From assembly GCA_022841325.1 (NCBI GenBank), contig JALHRS010000034.1, positions 1-62,359 of the forward strand: a stretch of 62,359 nt of DNA. The letters are read 5' to 3'. The DNA is from Lysobacterales bacterium (GTDB lineage Bacteria > Pseudomonadota > Gammaproteobacteria > Xanthomonadales > SZUA-5). Made by a program: the position numbers and the translations under genes. The notes beneath the pieces are model-generated. The model was not told where the DNA came from. It saw only the letters and a list, made by a program, of their open reading frames with translations, and ran no database searches. Below are positions 43,812-55,129 of the stretch, piece by piece; within the stretch, counting starts at the first letter, position 1; every line of letters begins with the position of its first letter.

Positions 43812-44895
43812 TGACGGCCTCGATGACACGTTGGATTTCCTCCTCGTCCAGGGCCGGATGGCAAGGCAGGCTCAGCACTTCGGCGGCTGCCGCTTCAGTG
43901 ACCGGCAGCGAGGGAGGACTGGCATCGCGCCAGGCCGGTTGCCAGTGGTCCGGAATCGGATAATGCACGTCGCTGTCGATGCCGCAGCCGGCCAGATGGG
44001 CCCGCAGGCCATCGCGTCGCGAGCAGCGCAGCACCGCCAGATGGACCACATCATCCGCACCCGCCGCCCGCGTCGGCAGCCGGATCAGCGGGTTGCGCAC
44101 CTGCGCCTGATAGCGTCTGGCAACAGCGCGCCTGCGCTCGTTCTCGGCTTCCAGATGCAACAGCTTGACCCCGAGCACAGCCGCCTGCAGTTCATCCAGA
44201 CGCGAATTGCGCCCGCCCGCCAGATCCACGCGATACTTGTCGGACCAGCCGTACTGGCGCAGCTGGCGCACGCGCTTGGCCAGGTGCTCATCGGCGGTGA
44301 GCACGGCACCACCATCACCAACGGCTCCCAGATTCTTGGTCGGATAGAAACTGAAACAGGCGAGCGTGCCGTGGCTGCCGGCGCGGCGGCCGTTTCTTGC
44401 CGCGCCATGGGCCTGGGCGCAATCCTCGATCATCGCAACGCCGTGATGTCGGCAGCGCGCTGCAATATTCTCCGCGTCCGCCATCTGCCCGTAGAGATGA
44501 GTCAGCACCAGCGCCTGCGGGCGTTCGCCCAGCGCCCGTTCCAGGGCCTCGGCATCGATCAGCAGGGTCTGCTCATCGATGTCGACATAGCGCGCCTGTG
44601 CGCCACAGGCGCGGATGGCCGTGGTCGTGTAGCCGCCAGCATTGGCCACGGTCAGCACGCTGCTGCCGGGACCGATCTCCAGGGCCCGCAACGCCAGTTC
44701 CAGCGCATCGCTGCCGTTGGCGACTCCGACGCAATGGGCCACCCCGATGTAATCGGCAAAGGCCTGCTCAAAATCGGCGACGGCTGGCCCCAGCACCAAT
44801 CGACCGGAGGACAGCACGGCGTCGATGGCGTCACGCATGGAGGCCAGATGCGGTGACTGCACGCGTAGGGAATCAAACATCCGTATCGGCTGCAC
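43798..44895 (-). CDS. DegT/DnrJ/EryC1/StrS-type sugar aminotransferase (FdtB/WxcK-like)
   Basis: A 365-residue PLP enzyme that would transfer an amino group from glutamate to a dTDP-3-oxo-6-deoxyhexose, the step after ketoisomerisation by the WxcM-like protein. PLP lysine K187 lies in FSFYPTKNLGAVGDGGAV, and HLYGQMAD and EDCAQAHGA are the conserved strands. First gene of the minus-strand surface-glycan operon. ATG 44895 used; ATG 44880 (MFDSLRV) is possible. Confidence 0.92.
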   Translation of the reverse strand: MQPIRMFDSLRVQSPHLASMRDAIDAVLSSGRLVLGPAVADFEQAFADYIGVAHCVGVANGSDALELALRALEIGPGSSVLTVANAGGYTTTAIRACGAQARYVDIDEQTLLIDAEALERALGERPQALVLTHLYGQMADAENIAARCRHHGVAMIEDCAQAHGAARNGRRAGSHGTLACFSFYPTKNLGAVGDGGAVLTADEHLAKRVRQLRQYGWSDKYRVDLAGGRNSRLDELQAAVLGVKLLHLEAENERRRAVARRYQAQVRNPLIRLPTRAAGADDVVHLAVLRCSRRDGLRAHLAGCGIDSDVHYPIPDHWQPAWRDASPPSLPVTEAAAAEVLSLPCHPALDEEEIQRVIEAVNAFR

Positions 44896-45065
44896 GACGG
44901 TCCTAGGGTTGGGAATGCGTGAAATCTACAGCAAGGCAAGCGGCCCTGCCTTACAACGCGGAGTCCTGCACTGACGGAAAAACACACTGCGTGACAATCA
45001 AAGCCGGTGAATGTCATGTGAATGCGCCTAGAATGCCCGCCCCCTTGCTGGTGCCGATGCCTTCC

Positions 45066-47228
45066 ATGTCCAAGCTCCGAAATTTTCTGGCCTGCGCACT
45101 GGCGCTGATGGCCACCGGCGCCCACGCGCAGATTGCCCTCACCGGAACTCCGGTCCAGGAGAACTTCGACACGCTGGTGGCGACCGGTACCGGCACCCAG
45201 GCGCAGTTGCCTGCCGGCTGGACCTTTGTCGAATCCACCGGCAATACCAGCTACACCGCAGCCGATGGAACCGCCACCAGTGGCGACACCTACAGCATCG
45301 GCAGCAGCGGCTCGACGGATCGCGCCTTCGGCAGCATTGCCAGCAACTCCAACTCGGCCACGCTTGGCGCGCAGTTCGTCAATCAGACTGGCTCGACGAT
45401 CGGCAATCTGACCATCAGCTATACCGGCGAGCAATGGCGCAATGGCGGGTCGGGCAGCGCCGACCGCCTGAACTTTGCCATCTCGACCAATGCCACCGCG
45501 CTCGGCAACGGCACCTGGACCGAGATCGATGAACTCGATTTCGTCTCGCCGGTCAGCGGCGCCAGCGCCGCTGCCCTGAACGGCAATCTGAGCGCCAACC
45601 AGAGCAGCATCAGCTTCACCATTCCCGGCTTGAGCATCGGCGTGGGCCAGACCTTCTGGATCCGCTGGGCGGACCCGAACATCGCCGGTGCCGACGACAT
45701 GCTGGGCATCGACAACTTCATCGCCAGCACCACCGGTGCGATCGACGTGCCGCCGACCGTGAGCAGCACGGTGCCGGCCAATGCCGCCACCGGCGTGGTG
45801 CCGACAGCAAATCTGAGCGTGCAGTTCAGCGAGCCGGTGACCACCAATCCCGGCTGGTTTGCCTTGAGTTGCAGCGTCAGTGGCGCGGTCGCAGTCAGCG
45901 AATCCGGCAGCGGCGCTGTGCGCACGCTGGACCCGGTGCCGGCGGCGCTGGCCTTCGGCGAAACCTGCACGGCCACGATCACTGCGGCCAATGTGATCGA
46001 CCTCGACGGCACGCCGGATCCCATGGCCAGCAACTATCAGTTCAGCTTCACCATCGCGGTGGACAACCCGCCTGCGGTCACGAGCACGACGCCCGCCAAC
46101 GGCGTCGCCAATGTGCCGGTCGCGGCCAATCTGCTGATCAACTTCAGCGAAGCGGTGACCACCAGCGGCAGCTGGTTCGCCATCCAGTGTGCCAACTCCG
46201 GCGCCCACAGCGCCGTGGCCAGCGGCGGCCCCATCAACTACACGCTGAACCCGGATGTGGACTTCGAACTGCTGGAACAGTGCACGGTGACGCTGACCGC
46301 GGCCCTGATTCTGGATCAGGACGGTACACCCGATCCGCTGACCAGCAACTATGCGTGGAGTTTCACCACTGCGGCATCGGCCAGCAACTACTACAGCGCC
46401 GTCAATTCCAGCAACGCCACGGTGCTGCGAAGCACACTGCATGAAGTGATCGATGATCACACCCGTTTTGCCTACACCGCCGGTACGCCCAACACCTGGG
46501 CCATCCTCAACATGGCCGATCAGGATCCGGTAGATACCGGCAAGATTCTGGATGTCTACAAGAACGCCTCGTACACCAAGATCACCGGCGGCCAGGGCGT
46601 CTACAACCGCGAGCACACCTGGCCCAATTCGCTCGGCTTTGGCAACAACGACGACGCCGCGCCGGCCAATGCGCTGAACTACCCCTACACCGACACCCAC
46701 ATGCTGTACCTGTCGGATACCACCTACAACAGCAACCGCGGCAACAAGTACTTCGGCACCTGCAGTGCCTCCTGTACCGAGGATCCCACGCTTGCCAACC
46801 ACGGTCAGGGTGGCGGTAGCGGAACCTATCCCGGCAACTCGAACTGGTACAACGGCGTGCTCTACGAGGTCTGGAACGCCCGCAAGGGCGATTTGGCCAG
46901 GGCCATGTTCTACATGGACATCCGTTACGAGGGCGGCGTCCACGGTGTCACCGGCGCCCCCGAGCCCGATCTGCGGCTGACCGACAATCCGGCTCTGATC
47001 GTCAACACCGGTGGCAACGCTTCGGTGGGCTACATGGGCCTGCTGCCGGTGCTGCTGCAATGGCACATCCAGGACCCGGTCACGCCGGCAGAAGTGCTGC
47101 GCAATGAAGTGATCTACAGCTTCCAGGGCAATCGCAACCCCTTCATCGACCACCCCGAATGGGTCGCCTGCCTGTGGCAGAACCAGTGCACCGCCGGTGA
47201 TGCGGTGTTCGCCAACGGTTTCGAGTAG
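45066..47228 (+). CDS. Secreted endonuclease I-family protein with Ig-like domains and GFE tail
   Basis: A 720-residue exported nuclease. The signal peptide ends GAHAQ. A beta-rich N-terminal region (to about 225) precedes two Big_5-type Ig-like repeats, each of the form PPxVxSTxPANxxxxVPxxANL...FSEPVTT. The C-terminal catalytic region has VYNREHTWPNSLGF (His and Asn of the His-Me finger), TDTHMLYLSD and NRGNKYF, as in Vibrio/Bacillus extracellular endonuclease I. The C-terminus is GDAVFANGFE, a short tail seen on many exported Xanthomonadales proteins. It likely degrades extracellular DNA. Start ATG 45066; ATG 45057 is also possible, with no clear ribosome site for either. Confidence 0.87.
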   Translation: MSKLRNFLACALALMATGAHAQIALTGTPVQENFDTLVATGTGTQAQLPAGWTFVESTGNTSYTAADGTATSGDTYSIGSSGSTDRAFGSIASNSNSATLGAQFVNQTGSTIGNLTISYTGEQWRNGGSGSADRLNFAISTNATALGNGTWTEIDELDFVSPVSGASAAALNGNLSANQSSISFTIPGLSIGVGQTFWIRWADPNIAGADDMLGIDNFIASTTGAIDVPPTVSSTVPANAATGVVPTANLSVQFSEPVTTNPGWFALSCSVSGAVAVSESGSGAVRTLDPVPAALAFGETCTATITAANVIDLDGTPDPMASNYQFSFTIAVDNPPAVTSTTPANGVANVPVAANLLINFSEAVTTSGSWFAIQCANSGAHSAVASGGPINYTLNPDVDFELLEQCTVTLTAALILDQDGTPDPLTSNYAWSFTTAASASNYYSAVNSSNATVLRSTLHEVIDDHTRFAYTAGTPNTWAILNMADQDPVDTGKILDVYKNASYTKITGGQGVYNREHTWPNSLGFGNNDDAAPANALNYPYTDTHMLYLSDTTYNSNRGNKYFGTCSASCTEDPTLANHGQGGGSGTYPGNSNWYNGVLYEVWNARKGDLARAMFYMDIRYEGGVHGVTGAPEPDLRLTDNPALIVNTGGNASVGYMGLLPVLLQWHIQDPVTPAEVLRNEVIYSFQGNRNPFIDHPEWVACLWQNQCTAGDAVFANGFE

Positions 47229-47254
47229 GCCGCAGGCGCATCCGCAACCGGCTC

Positions 47255-47470
47255 GGCGCCCAGAGCAGCGCAGCAAGCTCCGCTGTACCGAAGCAAGGGT
47301 GTACGAGGCTGCGGTAGTGCCGAGCTTGCTCGGCAGGATGTGCGGCTTCTCTGGGCTGCGGGGAGAGCCACAGCAAAAGCCCGGCAAAAGCAGCGGAGCA
47401 AGCTCCGCTCTACCAGAGCGTCGGTGTACGAGGCTGTGGTAGTGCCGAGCTTGCTCGGCAGGATGTGCGG
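47255..47470. repeat. Two copies of a 125-bp repeat with AGCAAGCTCCGCT / GCCGAGCTTGCTCGGC arms
   Basis: Segments starting at about 47268 and 47393 are close copies: AGCAAGCTCCGCT, GGTGTACGAGGCTG, GGTAGTGCCGAGCTTGCTCGGCAGGATGTGCGGCT. Each contains the palindrome GCCGAGCTTGCTCGGC. The array fills the 242-bp gap between the convergent nuclease and anmK genes. Confidence 0.85.
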
Positions 47471-48589
47471 CTACGCCCCGAAATACACCCCGCCCAGCAC
47501 CCGCGGTCCAGCAGCCCCGGTGACATCGGCGCAGTTGCCGGGCTGATGATTCAGGGTCTGGCGCGCCATCCAGGCGAAGGCCGCGGCCTCCACGAAGTCG
47601 GGGTCGAGGCCATGGGCCGCGCTGGTTTCGAGCACGCAGGGGTGCCCCAGCGCCAGCGCCAGTTCGCGCTCCAGCGCTGCCAGCAGGCGCGGATTGTGGA
47701 CGCCACCGCCGCAGCTGATCACTCGCCGCGTGGCAGGGGCGTGCTCCGCCAGAGCGCGCGCCATGCTGCGCGCCGACAACAGCAGCAGCGTGGCCTGCAC
47801 AGCGGCTGCCGACAGCGCCGGGTGCGTGGCCAGGCGCTGATCCAGCCAGTCCAGATTGAAGTGTTCGCGACCGGTGCTCTTGGGCAGCGGCCGGGCAAAG
47901 TAGTGATCGCCCAGCAGCTCGTCCAGCAGTGCCGCATCGGGCTGACCGCTGCCGGCAAACTCGCCTCCCAGATCGCAGGCCCGCCCCAGATGGCGCAAGG
48001 CCCAGCCATCGAGCAGACAGTTGGCCGGTCCGGTATCGAATCCGCGCACCGGCTGGCCCGGCTGCAGCAGGGTGTAGTTGCCGATGCCGCCCAGATTGAG
48101 GATCGCCCGCGGCTCCTCGTCATCGGCGAACAGGGCCGCGTGCAACCCACAGACCAGTGGCGCACCCTGACCACCGGCAGCCATGTCGCGCCGACGGAAA
48201 TCGGCCACGGTGGTGATTCCGCAGTTTTCGGCGATGGTGTTGGGATCACCGATCTGCAGGGTGAAGGCCGGCGAACCCCAGGGGCGGTGACGCACGGTCT
48301 GACCATGCGAGCCCAGCGCGCGAATCGCGGCCGGCTGGACGCCGGCCTGTCGCAACAGCTCCAGAGCGGCGCTGGCAAAGCAGCGGGCAATCTCGATATC
48401 GAGGGCGCCATAGGCATCCACGGCCAGACTCTCGGCGTGCATCAGCGCCAGGATGCGCTCACGCAGATCGCTCGGGTAAGCGTAGGTGCGGGCCGCCAGC
48501 AATTCGGTCCGCGGCTCGAAATGCATCAGCGCGACGTCGATTCCATCCGCGCTGGTGCCGGAAATCAGCCCGAGATAAAGCTCGGTCAT
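47471..48589 (-). CDS. anmK: Anhydro-N-acetylmuramic acid kinase AnmK
   Basis: A 372-residue kinase that opens and phosphorylates 1,6-anhydro-MurNAc to MurNAc-6-P during peptidoglycan recycling. It starts YLGLISGTSADGIDVAL, the hallmark phosphate-1 motif, and has LGSHGQTVRHRP, LNLGGIGNYT, FDTGPANCLLD and CGGGVHNPRL. Full length. It lies 10 bp after the M23 peptidase gene, an arrangement also found in Pseudomonas, linking wall cleavage with recycling. Confidence 0.96.
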   Translation of the reverse strand: MTELYLGLISGTSADGIDVALMHFEPRTELLAARTYAYPSDLRERILALMHAESLAVDAYGALDIEIARCFASAALELLRQAGVQPAAIRALGSHGQTVRHRPWGSPAFTLQIGDPNTIAENCGITTVADFRRRDMAAGGQGAPLVCGLHAALFADDEEPRAILNLGGIGNYTLLQPGQPVRGFDTGPANCLLDGWALRHLGRACDLGGEFAGSGQPDAALLDELLGDHYFARPLPKSTGREHFNLDWLDQRLATHPALSAAAVQATLLLLSARSMARALAEHAPATRRVISCGGGVHNPRLLAALERELALALGHPCVLETSAAHGLDPDFVEAAAFAWMARQTLNHQPGNCADVTGAAGPRVLGGVYFGA

Positions 48590-48598
48590 CCTGACTGA

Positions 48599-50077
48599 CT
48601 ACTGGCGCAGGGCCAGATTCTGATCCTCGACCACAGCCAGCGCGGTGGCGTAGCTGGCGTGGGTCTTCATGAACGCAGCCAACTCGGTGCCGGTCAGCGG
48701 TTCGGCCTTGGGCAGGGTCACGCTGAGTGGATCGCGGTGCACGCCCTTGACCCGGAATTCGTAGTGCAGATGCGGCGCCGTGGCCAGACCGGTCATGCCG
48801 ACGTAGCCGATCAGATCACCCTGCTGGACCTTCTGGCCGCGGGCAATGCCCTTGGCAAAGCGCGACATGTGTCCGTACAGCGTGGTGGTGTCCTTGCCGT
48901 GCTGCAGGATGATCACGTTGCCGTAGCCGTTCTGCTTGCCGACGAAGAGCACGCTGCCGTTACCGGCGGCACGGATCGGGGTGCCGCTGGGCGCGGCGTA
49001 GTCCACGCCCCTGTGGGCACGGACGCGGCCGAGGATCGGGTGCTTGCGGGCCGAGGAGAAGCGGCTGGAAATCCGCGAGAACTCGACCGGCGTGCGGATG
49101 AAGGCCTTGCGCAGGCTGCGGCCGTCGCCACCGTAGAAATCGCTGCGGCCATCGGCGCCGGTGTAGCGGAAAGCCTCGTAGCGCTTGCCCTGATTGACGA
49201 AGACTGCGGCCAGAATGTCGCCATCGCGCAGGCGCACGCCATCACGGTAGATCGACTCGTAGACCACCGCGAAGCTGTCGCCTTCGCGCAGATCCTGGGC
49301 AAAATCGATGTCGTAGTTGAACACTTCGGCGAGGCGCATGATCTGCAGATCGCTCATGCCGGCAGCCGAACCGGCGCCGAACAGCGAACTGGTGATCACC
49401 GCGCTGCCATACTGGGTGCGTCGCTCGAGCTGGCGCTCGATGACCCGTTCCCGGACCTTGTCGCCCTCGATCTGGACCAGGATGCGCTCGCTCTCGCTGC
49501 GATCGAACTGCAACGCACTGAGCTTGCCTTCGGTCGGGATGCGGAAGGCAATCTGATCGCCCGGATGGATCTGCACCAGACTGCGCACGCTCTCGCTCTG
49601 CTCCAGCATGCGATGCATCAGCGCCGCCGACAGACCCAGCCTCTCGAAGATGTTGCCCAGGGTTTCGTTGCGGCGAACCGTCACCACCTGCCAGCCGGAT
49701 TCGGCATCGCTGCCCAGATACAGATCCGATTCCAGCGCGCTGACCGGCTCGGGCAGGGCCGAGGCCGTGGCTTCGCTGGGCGCCGGCAATTCCAGGGGCA
49801 CGTTGAGCTGACTGGCAATGGGATCGGGGCGATTGACGCTGGCGAACACCGGCAGGATCACCAGCCCGACCAGCGCCACCAGACCCCCCGTGCTCAGCAC
49901 CGTGGTCAGTCGCCGACGGTCGGCGCCGCGTACCCAGAGGAACTCAAGACTGCGCAGGATCGCCTGGCGCATGCGCGCTGCCGGCTTCAAGCGGACGGGG
50001 CGCTGCTGATAGTGACGACGTACCGCCTGATTGCGGGCTGAGCTGCGGCGATGTTGCCAATCAGGCTGATAGATCAC
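48599..50077 (-). CDS. M23 peptidoglycan metallopeptidase with OapA/LysM-like N-terminus
   Basis: A 492-residue endopeptidase of the MepM/YebA type. It has a basic cytoplasmic N-terminus, one transmembrane helix (STGGLVALVGLVILPVFA), an OapA/LysM-like domain (VTVRRNETLGNIFERLGLS), a linker domain, and a C-terminal M23 fold with zinc ligands H and D in HRGVDYAAPSG and the second histidines in HLHYEF. It cuts peptide cross-links in the periplasm. Start set at GTG 50077 because a sigma-70-like promoter at 50108-50136 ends only about 25 bp upstream, which excludes the ATG at 50182. Confidence 0.92.
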   Translation of the reverse strand: MIYQPDWQHRRSSARNQAVRRHYQQRPVRLKPAARMRQAILRSLEFLWVRGADRRRLTTVLSTGGLVALVGLVILPVFASVNRPDPIASQLNVPLELPAPSEATASALPEPVSALESDLYLGSDAESGWQVVTVRRNETLGNIFERLGLSAALMHRMLEQSESVRSLVQIHPGDQIAFRIPTEGKLSALQFDRSESERILVQIEGDKVRERVIERQLERRTQYGSAVITSSLFGAGSAAGMSDLQIMRLAEVFNYDIDFAQDLREGDSFAVVYESIYRDGVRLRDGDILAAVFVNQGKRYEAFRYTGADGRSDFYGGDGRSLRKAFIRTPVEFSRISSRFSSARKHPILGRVRAHRGVDYAAPSGTPIRAAGNGSVLFVGKQNGYGNVIILQHGKDTTTLYGHMSRFAKGIARGQKVQQGDLIGYVGMTGLATAPHLHYEFRVKGVHRDPLSVTLPKAEPLTGTELAAFMKTHASYATALAVVEDQNLALRQ

Positions 50078-50107
50078 GCAGGTCGTCTCTTGAGTGAAAA
50101 CGGGGCG

Positions 50108-50136
50108 AACATATCCATTTGCGAAGCCCCGGTCAA
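50108..50136 (-). promoter_or_regulatory. Sigma-70-like promoter for the M23 peptidase-anmK operon
   Basis: On the minus strand TTGACC (50136-50131), a 17-bp spacer, then TATGTT (50113-50108). The predicted transcript start near 50101 leaves about 25 nt before the GTG at 50077. The surrounding 50080-50350 stretch is visibly AT-richer than the coding DNA. The rest of the 475-bp gap up to 50552 contains no other gene that I can support. Confidence 0.6.
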
Positions 50137-50552
50137 AGCTTAAATTGGTGTTAACGCCACAGTTGTTGCTCGGGCGCAACAATTCTACTCGTCACAAGCC
50201 GGGCCAGAGAACGCGATTGGGCAAAATTTCCACGCATTTCAGTTGCTTCCTGAACATTGTTCGCGCCGGAATTGGTGACAAGCGCAGAGTCTTGGCGTAA
50301 AGTTTGGCGGTAAGCGCGACAAGCGGCGTTTTTGCCCAGACCGCCGGAACTTCTGGTTGGGGAGCTCATAGTTCCCGGGAAGTCCGGACGTCGCCCGACT
50401 TGTAAGGCGTAGACCGGACCGATGCGCGTTTCCAGAACGCTGTCCGCAACAGTGGCTTAGCCGGCGTCGAAAGCAGCACACTGGAATGTGCGACGCCAAT
50501 TCCTCAACTCCGTAGACCACGGCCAGTGAGGACCAAGGGAGATTTCGATTAC

Positions 50553-52466
<1,914 letters not shown>

Positions 52467-52472
52467 GGACCG

Positions 52473-52961
52473 ATGCCGTACACACCGATACTGGCGACGC
52501 TGGGCTATGTGCTGTCGCCTGATCGCCGCCAGGTCCTGCTGGTGCACCGCAATGCGCGTCCCGATGACGCCCATCTCGGCAAGTACAACGGCCTTGGCGG
52601 GAAGCTCGAGGCCGATGAGGACGTGGTCAGCGGCATGCGTCGGGAGATACACGAAGAGGCCAGTATCGAATGCCCGCAACTCAGCCTGCGCGGCACCATC
52701 TCCTGGCCGGGTTTCGGAAAACACGGTGAGGATTGGCTGGGATTCGTGTTCCTGATCACCGAGTTTGTCGGCACCGTACCCGAGCACAATGCCGAGGGCC
52801 GGCTCGAATGGGTCGATATCGACAGAATCCACACCCTGCCCTTGTGGGATGGCGACCGCCACTTCCTGCCACTGGTCTTCGACGATGACCCCCGCCCATT
52901 CCATGGGGTCATGCCCTATCGCGACGGCCGCATGCAGTCCTGGCACTATTCCCGCGTCTGA
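52473..52961 (+). CDS. Nudix hydrolase, 8-oxo-dGTP diphosphatase-like (MutT/MTH1)
   Basis: A 162-residue pyrophosphohydrolase. The Nudix box runs G43-K-L-E-A-D-E49 ... R57-E58 ... E61-E62, with the usual Gly near its end replaced by Ser64. The preceding LGKYNGLGGKLE and the later WVDIDRIHTLPLWDGDRHFLP are typical of MTH1-like enzymes that clean oxidised purine nucleotides. It starts 6 bp after the helicase-derived gene, so both are probably one transcript. Confidence 0.9.
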   Translation: MPYTPILATLGYVLSPDRRQVLLVHRNARPDDAHLGKYNGLGGKLEADEDVVSGMRREIHEEASIECPQLSLRGTISWPGFGKHGEDWLGFVFLITEFVGTVPEHNAEGRLEWVDIDRIHTLPLWDGDRHFLPLVFDDDPRPFHGVMPYRDGRMQSWHYSRV

Positions 52962-53036
52962 GTCACTGGCGGCTTTCACCGCGAGGCTCGAAGAAGCTAG
53001 TCTCATGCCCACGTTTCGCCGCCACGGCCGACCTTC

Positions 53037-53972
53037 GTGCAAGCGCGCCGCCCATTGCCACCGCCCAGCCTGTCTGCGCTGTATCCGCCCATACCCGGAT
53101 ATCGCTACTTCGACGCGCCCACCGGCACCAGCTTCGACCCACAAGCGGACCTGCGCGCCCCGCAGCAGGCCTGGTGGCTGTCGGAGCACGCGCTGCTGGC
53201 CTATGCGCATGCGCGCAGCATTCAATCCTGCCTGAGCAGCCATGGTTGGCAATGCTCGATCGCGCGTGACCGCAACAGCGGCAGCTTCGCGCATGTGGCG
53301 CTCGGCGATGGCTGGGGCGTGATCGCATTCCGCGGAACCGAGGCCCTCAAACCCGGCGATTCCTGGCGCAAGCTCAGCGCCGTGGCCCGCGATTGGTGGA
53401 CCGACGCACAGGTACGCAAAGTCTCCTGGTCCTTTGGGGGCGAGGTCCACCGGGGCTTCCTGCGCGCGCTCGACGGCCTCTGGTTGCAGCTGCGCACGGC
53501 GCTGGCGGGTGATCGACGCTGGTGGCTGTGCGGACACAGCCTGGGCGGCGCACTGGCAACCCTGGCTGCGGCACGCATGCTCGACAGCGGTGCCGAACTG
53601 GCGGGCAGCATCAGCTTTGGACAGCCGCGCGTCGGAAATGGCGACTGTGCCGCCGTGCTGGACCGGCTACCGCTGTTGCGTGTGGTCAATGCCTGCGACC
53701 TGGTGCCCGAGATGCCGCCGGAGACTTTGGGGTATCGACATGCGGGCAAGCTGGTGCATCTGGACGTCAGCCATCGTCAGAACTACGCCCGCAGCGTGCG
53801 CAGCTTCTGGTCGCGACTGCCCGGAAACCTGCGCCACGGCATCGGCGCACTGACCCCGATCGAATTGCGTGATCACGCGCCGCTGCACTACACGACCAAG
53901 TGCTTCAACGCGGCCTGGGTCACGGAGCCGGGGGCCTCAAGGCGCGATCTGCAGCACGACTCTGCGCAATAG
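53037..53972 (+). CDS. Class 3 lipase-family protein
   Basis: A 311-residue alpha/beta hydrolase of the fungal-lipase (Lipase_3) type. The strand GVIAFRGTEAL and the nucleophile elbow LCGHSLGGALATLAAARM hold the catalytic serine. The Asp is likely in VNACDLVPEMPP and the His in RDHAPLHYTTKCF near the C-terminus. No signal peptide is evident, so it may act inside the cell or be exported by another route. Start is uncertain: GTG 53037 is used; the conserved part begins at about LYPPIPGYRYF. Confidence 0.82.
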   Translation: MQARRPLPPPSLSALYPPIPGYRYFDAPTGTSFDPQADLRAPQQAWWLSEHALLAYAHARSIQSCLSSHGWQCSIARDRNSGSFAHVALGDGWGVIAFRGTEALKPGDSWRKLSAVARDWWTDAQVRKVSWSFGGEVHRGFLRALDGLWLQLRTALAGDRRWWLCGHSLGGALATLAAARMLDSGAELAGSISFGQPRVGNGDCAAVLDRLPLLRVVNACDLVPEMPPETLGYRHAGKLVHLDVSHRQNYARSVRSFWSRLPGNLRHGIGALTPIELRDHAPLHYTTKCFNAAWVTEPGASRRDLQHDSAQ

Positions 53973-54153
53973 TGGCCTGATAACGTCGACCAGTCGGCAA
54001 AGCAGGTGACGCATATTGTCAATATCCAGCCATTCTGCGACAGTCAACGTGCTGTGATCTGGGTTAAATTGACGGCAGCCGACGGCTGATCCCTGCCGCC
54101 GCAGTCTAATGACAGATCGCTACGGGTGAATCACGGGGGACTGAGGTTTGGGC

Positions 54154-55122
54154 ATGTTCGAACTGATTCTGGGTGTGGCATGTCTGGCGCTGGCGGGCTT
54201 CGGCGCATACACGCACGGTCGGTGGAAAAAAGCCCAGGCGCGCGCCACCGAGCTCGAGTCCGAACTGGAACACATGCAGCAGTCCCAGGCCCAGGTCATC
54301 CACACGACCAAGCTGGCCTCACTGGGACAGATGATTGCCGGTGTTGCCCACGAAATGAACACCCCGATCGGTTTCGTCAAGAGCAATGTCGAGGTGGTGC
54401 GCGAGCTCTGGACTGAACATCATCAGCTGGTCGAAAAATGCCTGAAGGGCCTGGACATGGTGCTGGCCACCGACCTCGGCAAGCCGCAGATGGTCGAACC
54501 CGTGCGCCGGGCGCTGAGCAAGGTCAAGGCCGCGCTGGCAACCGATGAGCGCCTCAAGGACGGTGATGAGCTGCTGACCGATTCGGTCGACGGACTGGTT
54601 CAGATCGCCAATCTGGTCAAGAACCTCAAGGGCTTCGCCCGGGTCGATCAGGACGGCATGGATCTTATGGATCTCAATGAATGCGCCGAGAGCGCGCTGA
54701 CCATCGCCGCCCACCAGTTGCGCGACCGTATCGAGGTGGTCAAGGTACTGGGACCCATCCCCAAGATTCATGGCGTTGCCTCGCAGATCAATCAGGTCTT
54801 GCTCAACCTGATCACCAACGCCTCCCAGGCCATGGACGACGGCGGCAAGCTGACCATCACCTCGCGTCGCGCCGGCGATCAGGTCGAGGTCGAGGTCGCC
54901 GACACCGGGGCCGGCATTCCCGACAAGGTACTGCCGAAGATCTTCGATCCCTTCTTCACCACCAAACCGGTGGGAGAAGGTACCGGCCTGGGGCTGTCGA
55001 TCGTGCACAAGATTGTCAAAAGTCATGGCGGCGACATCAAGGTGCGAACTGAAGCAAAGAAAGGCAGCACCTTTACCATTAGCTTTCCGATAGACCATGC
55101 GCTACTGAAGCAGCCCGGCTGA
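54154..55122 (+). CDS. Membrane-anchored sensor histidine kinase without input domain
   Basis: A 322-residue kinase. One N-terminal helix ([18 protein letters not shown]) and a short coiled coil lead directly to the H-box [21 protein letters not shown] with H66, as in PatA/RpfG-partner type kinases. The HATPase domain has [12 protein letters not shown] (N box), [24 protein letters not shown] (G1/F boxes, shown only as landmarks) and [12 protein letters not shown] (G2). No sensor domain exists, so it may receive signals from a partner. ATG 54154 has GAGG 8 bp upstream. The next gene, 7 bp away, is its likely response regulator. Confidence 0.9.
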   Translation: MFELILGVACLALAGFGAYTHGRWKKAQARATELESELEHMQQSQAQVIHTTKLASLGQMIAGVAHEMNTPIGFVKSNVEVVRELWTEHHQLVEKCLKGLDMVLATDLGKPQMVEPVRRALSKVKAALATDERLKDGDELLTDSVDGLVQIANLVKNLKGFARVDQDGMDLMDLNECAESALTIAAHQLRDRIEVVKVLGPIPKIHGVASQINQVLLNLITNASQAMDDGGKLTITSRRAGDQVEVEVADTGAGIPDKVLPKIFDPFFTTKPVGEGTGLGLSIVHKIVKSHGGDIKVRTEAKKGSTFTISFPIDHALLKQPG

Positions 55123-55129
55123 GCATCCC

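Noticed and set aside
44652..47387. 911-residue minus-strand frame opposite the endonuclease gene
   Set aside because: It is the complement of the secreted nuclease plus a shifted frame of the aminotransferase; Gly/Val/Ala-rich with no family match.
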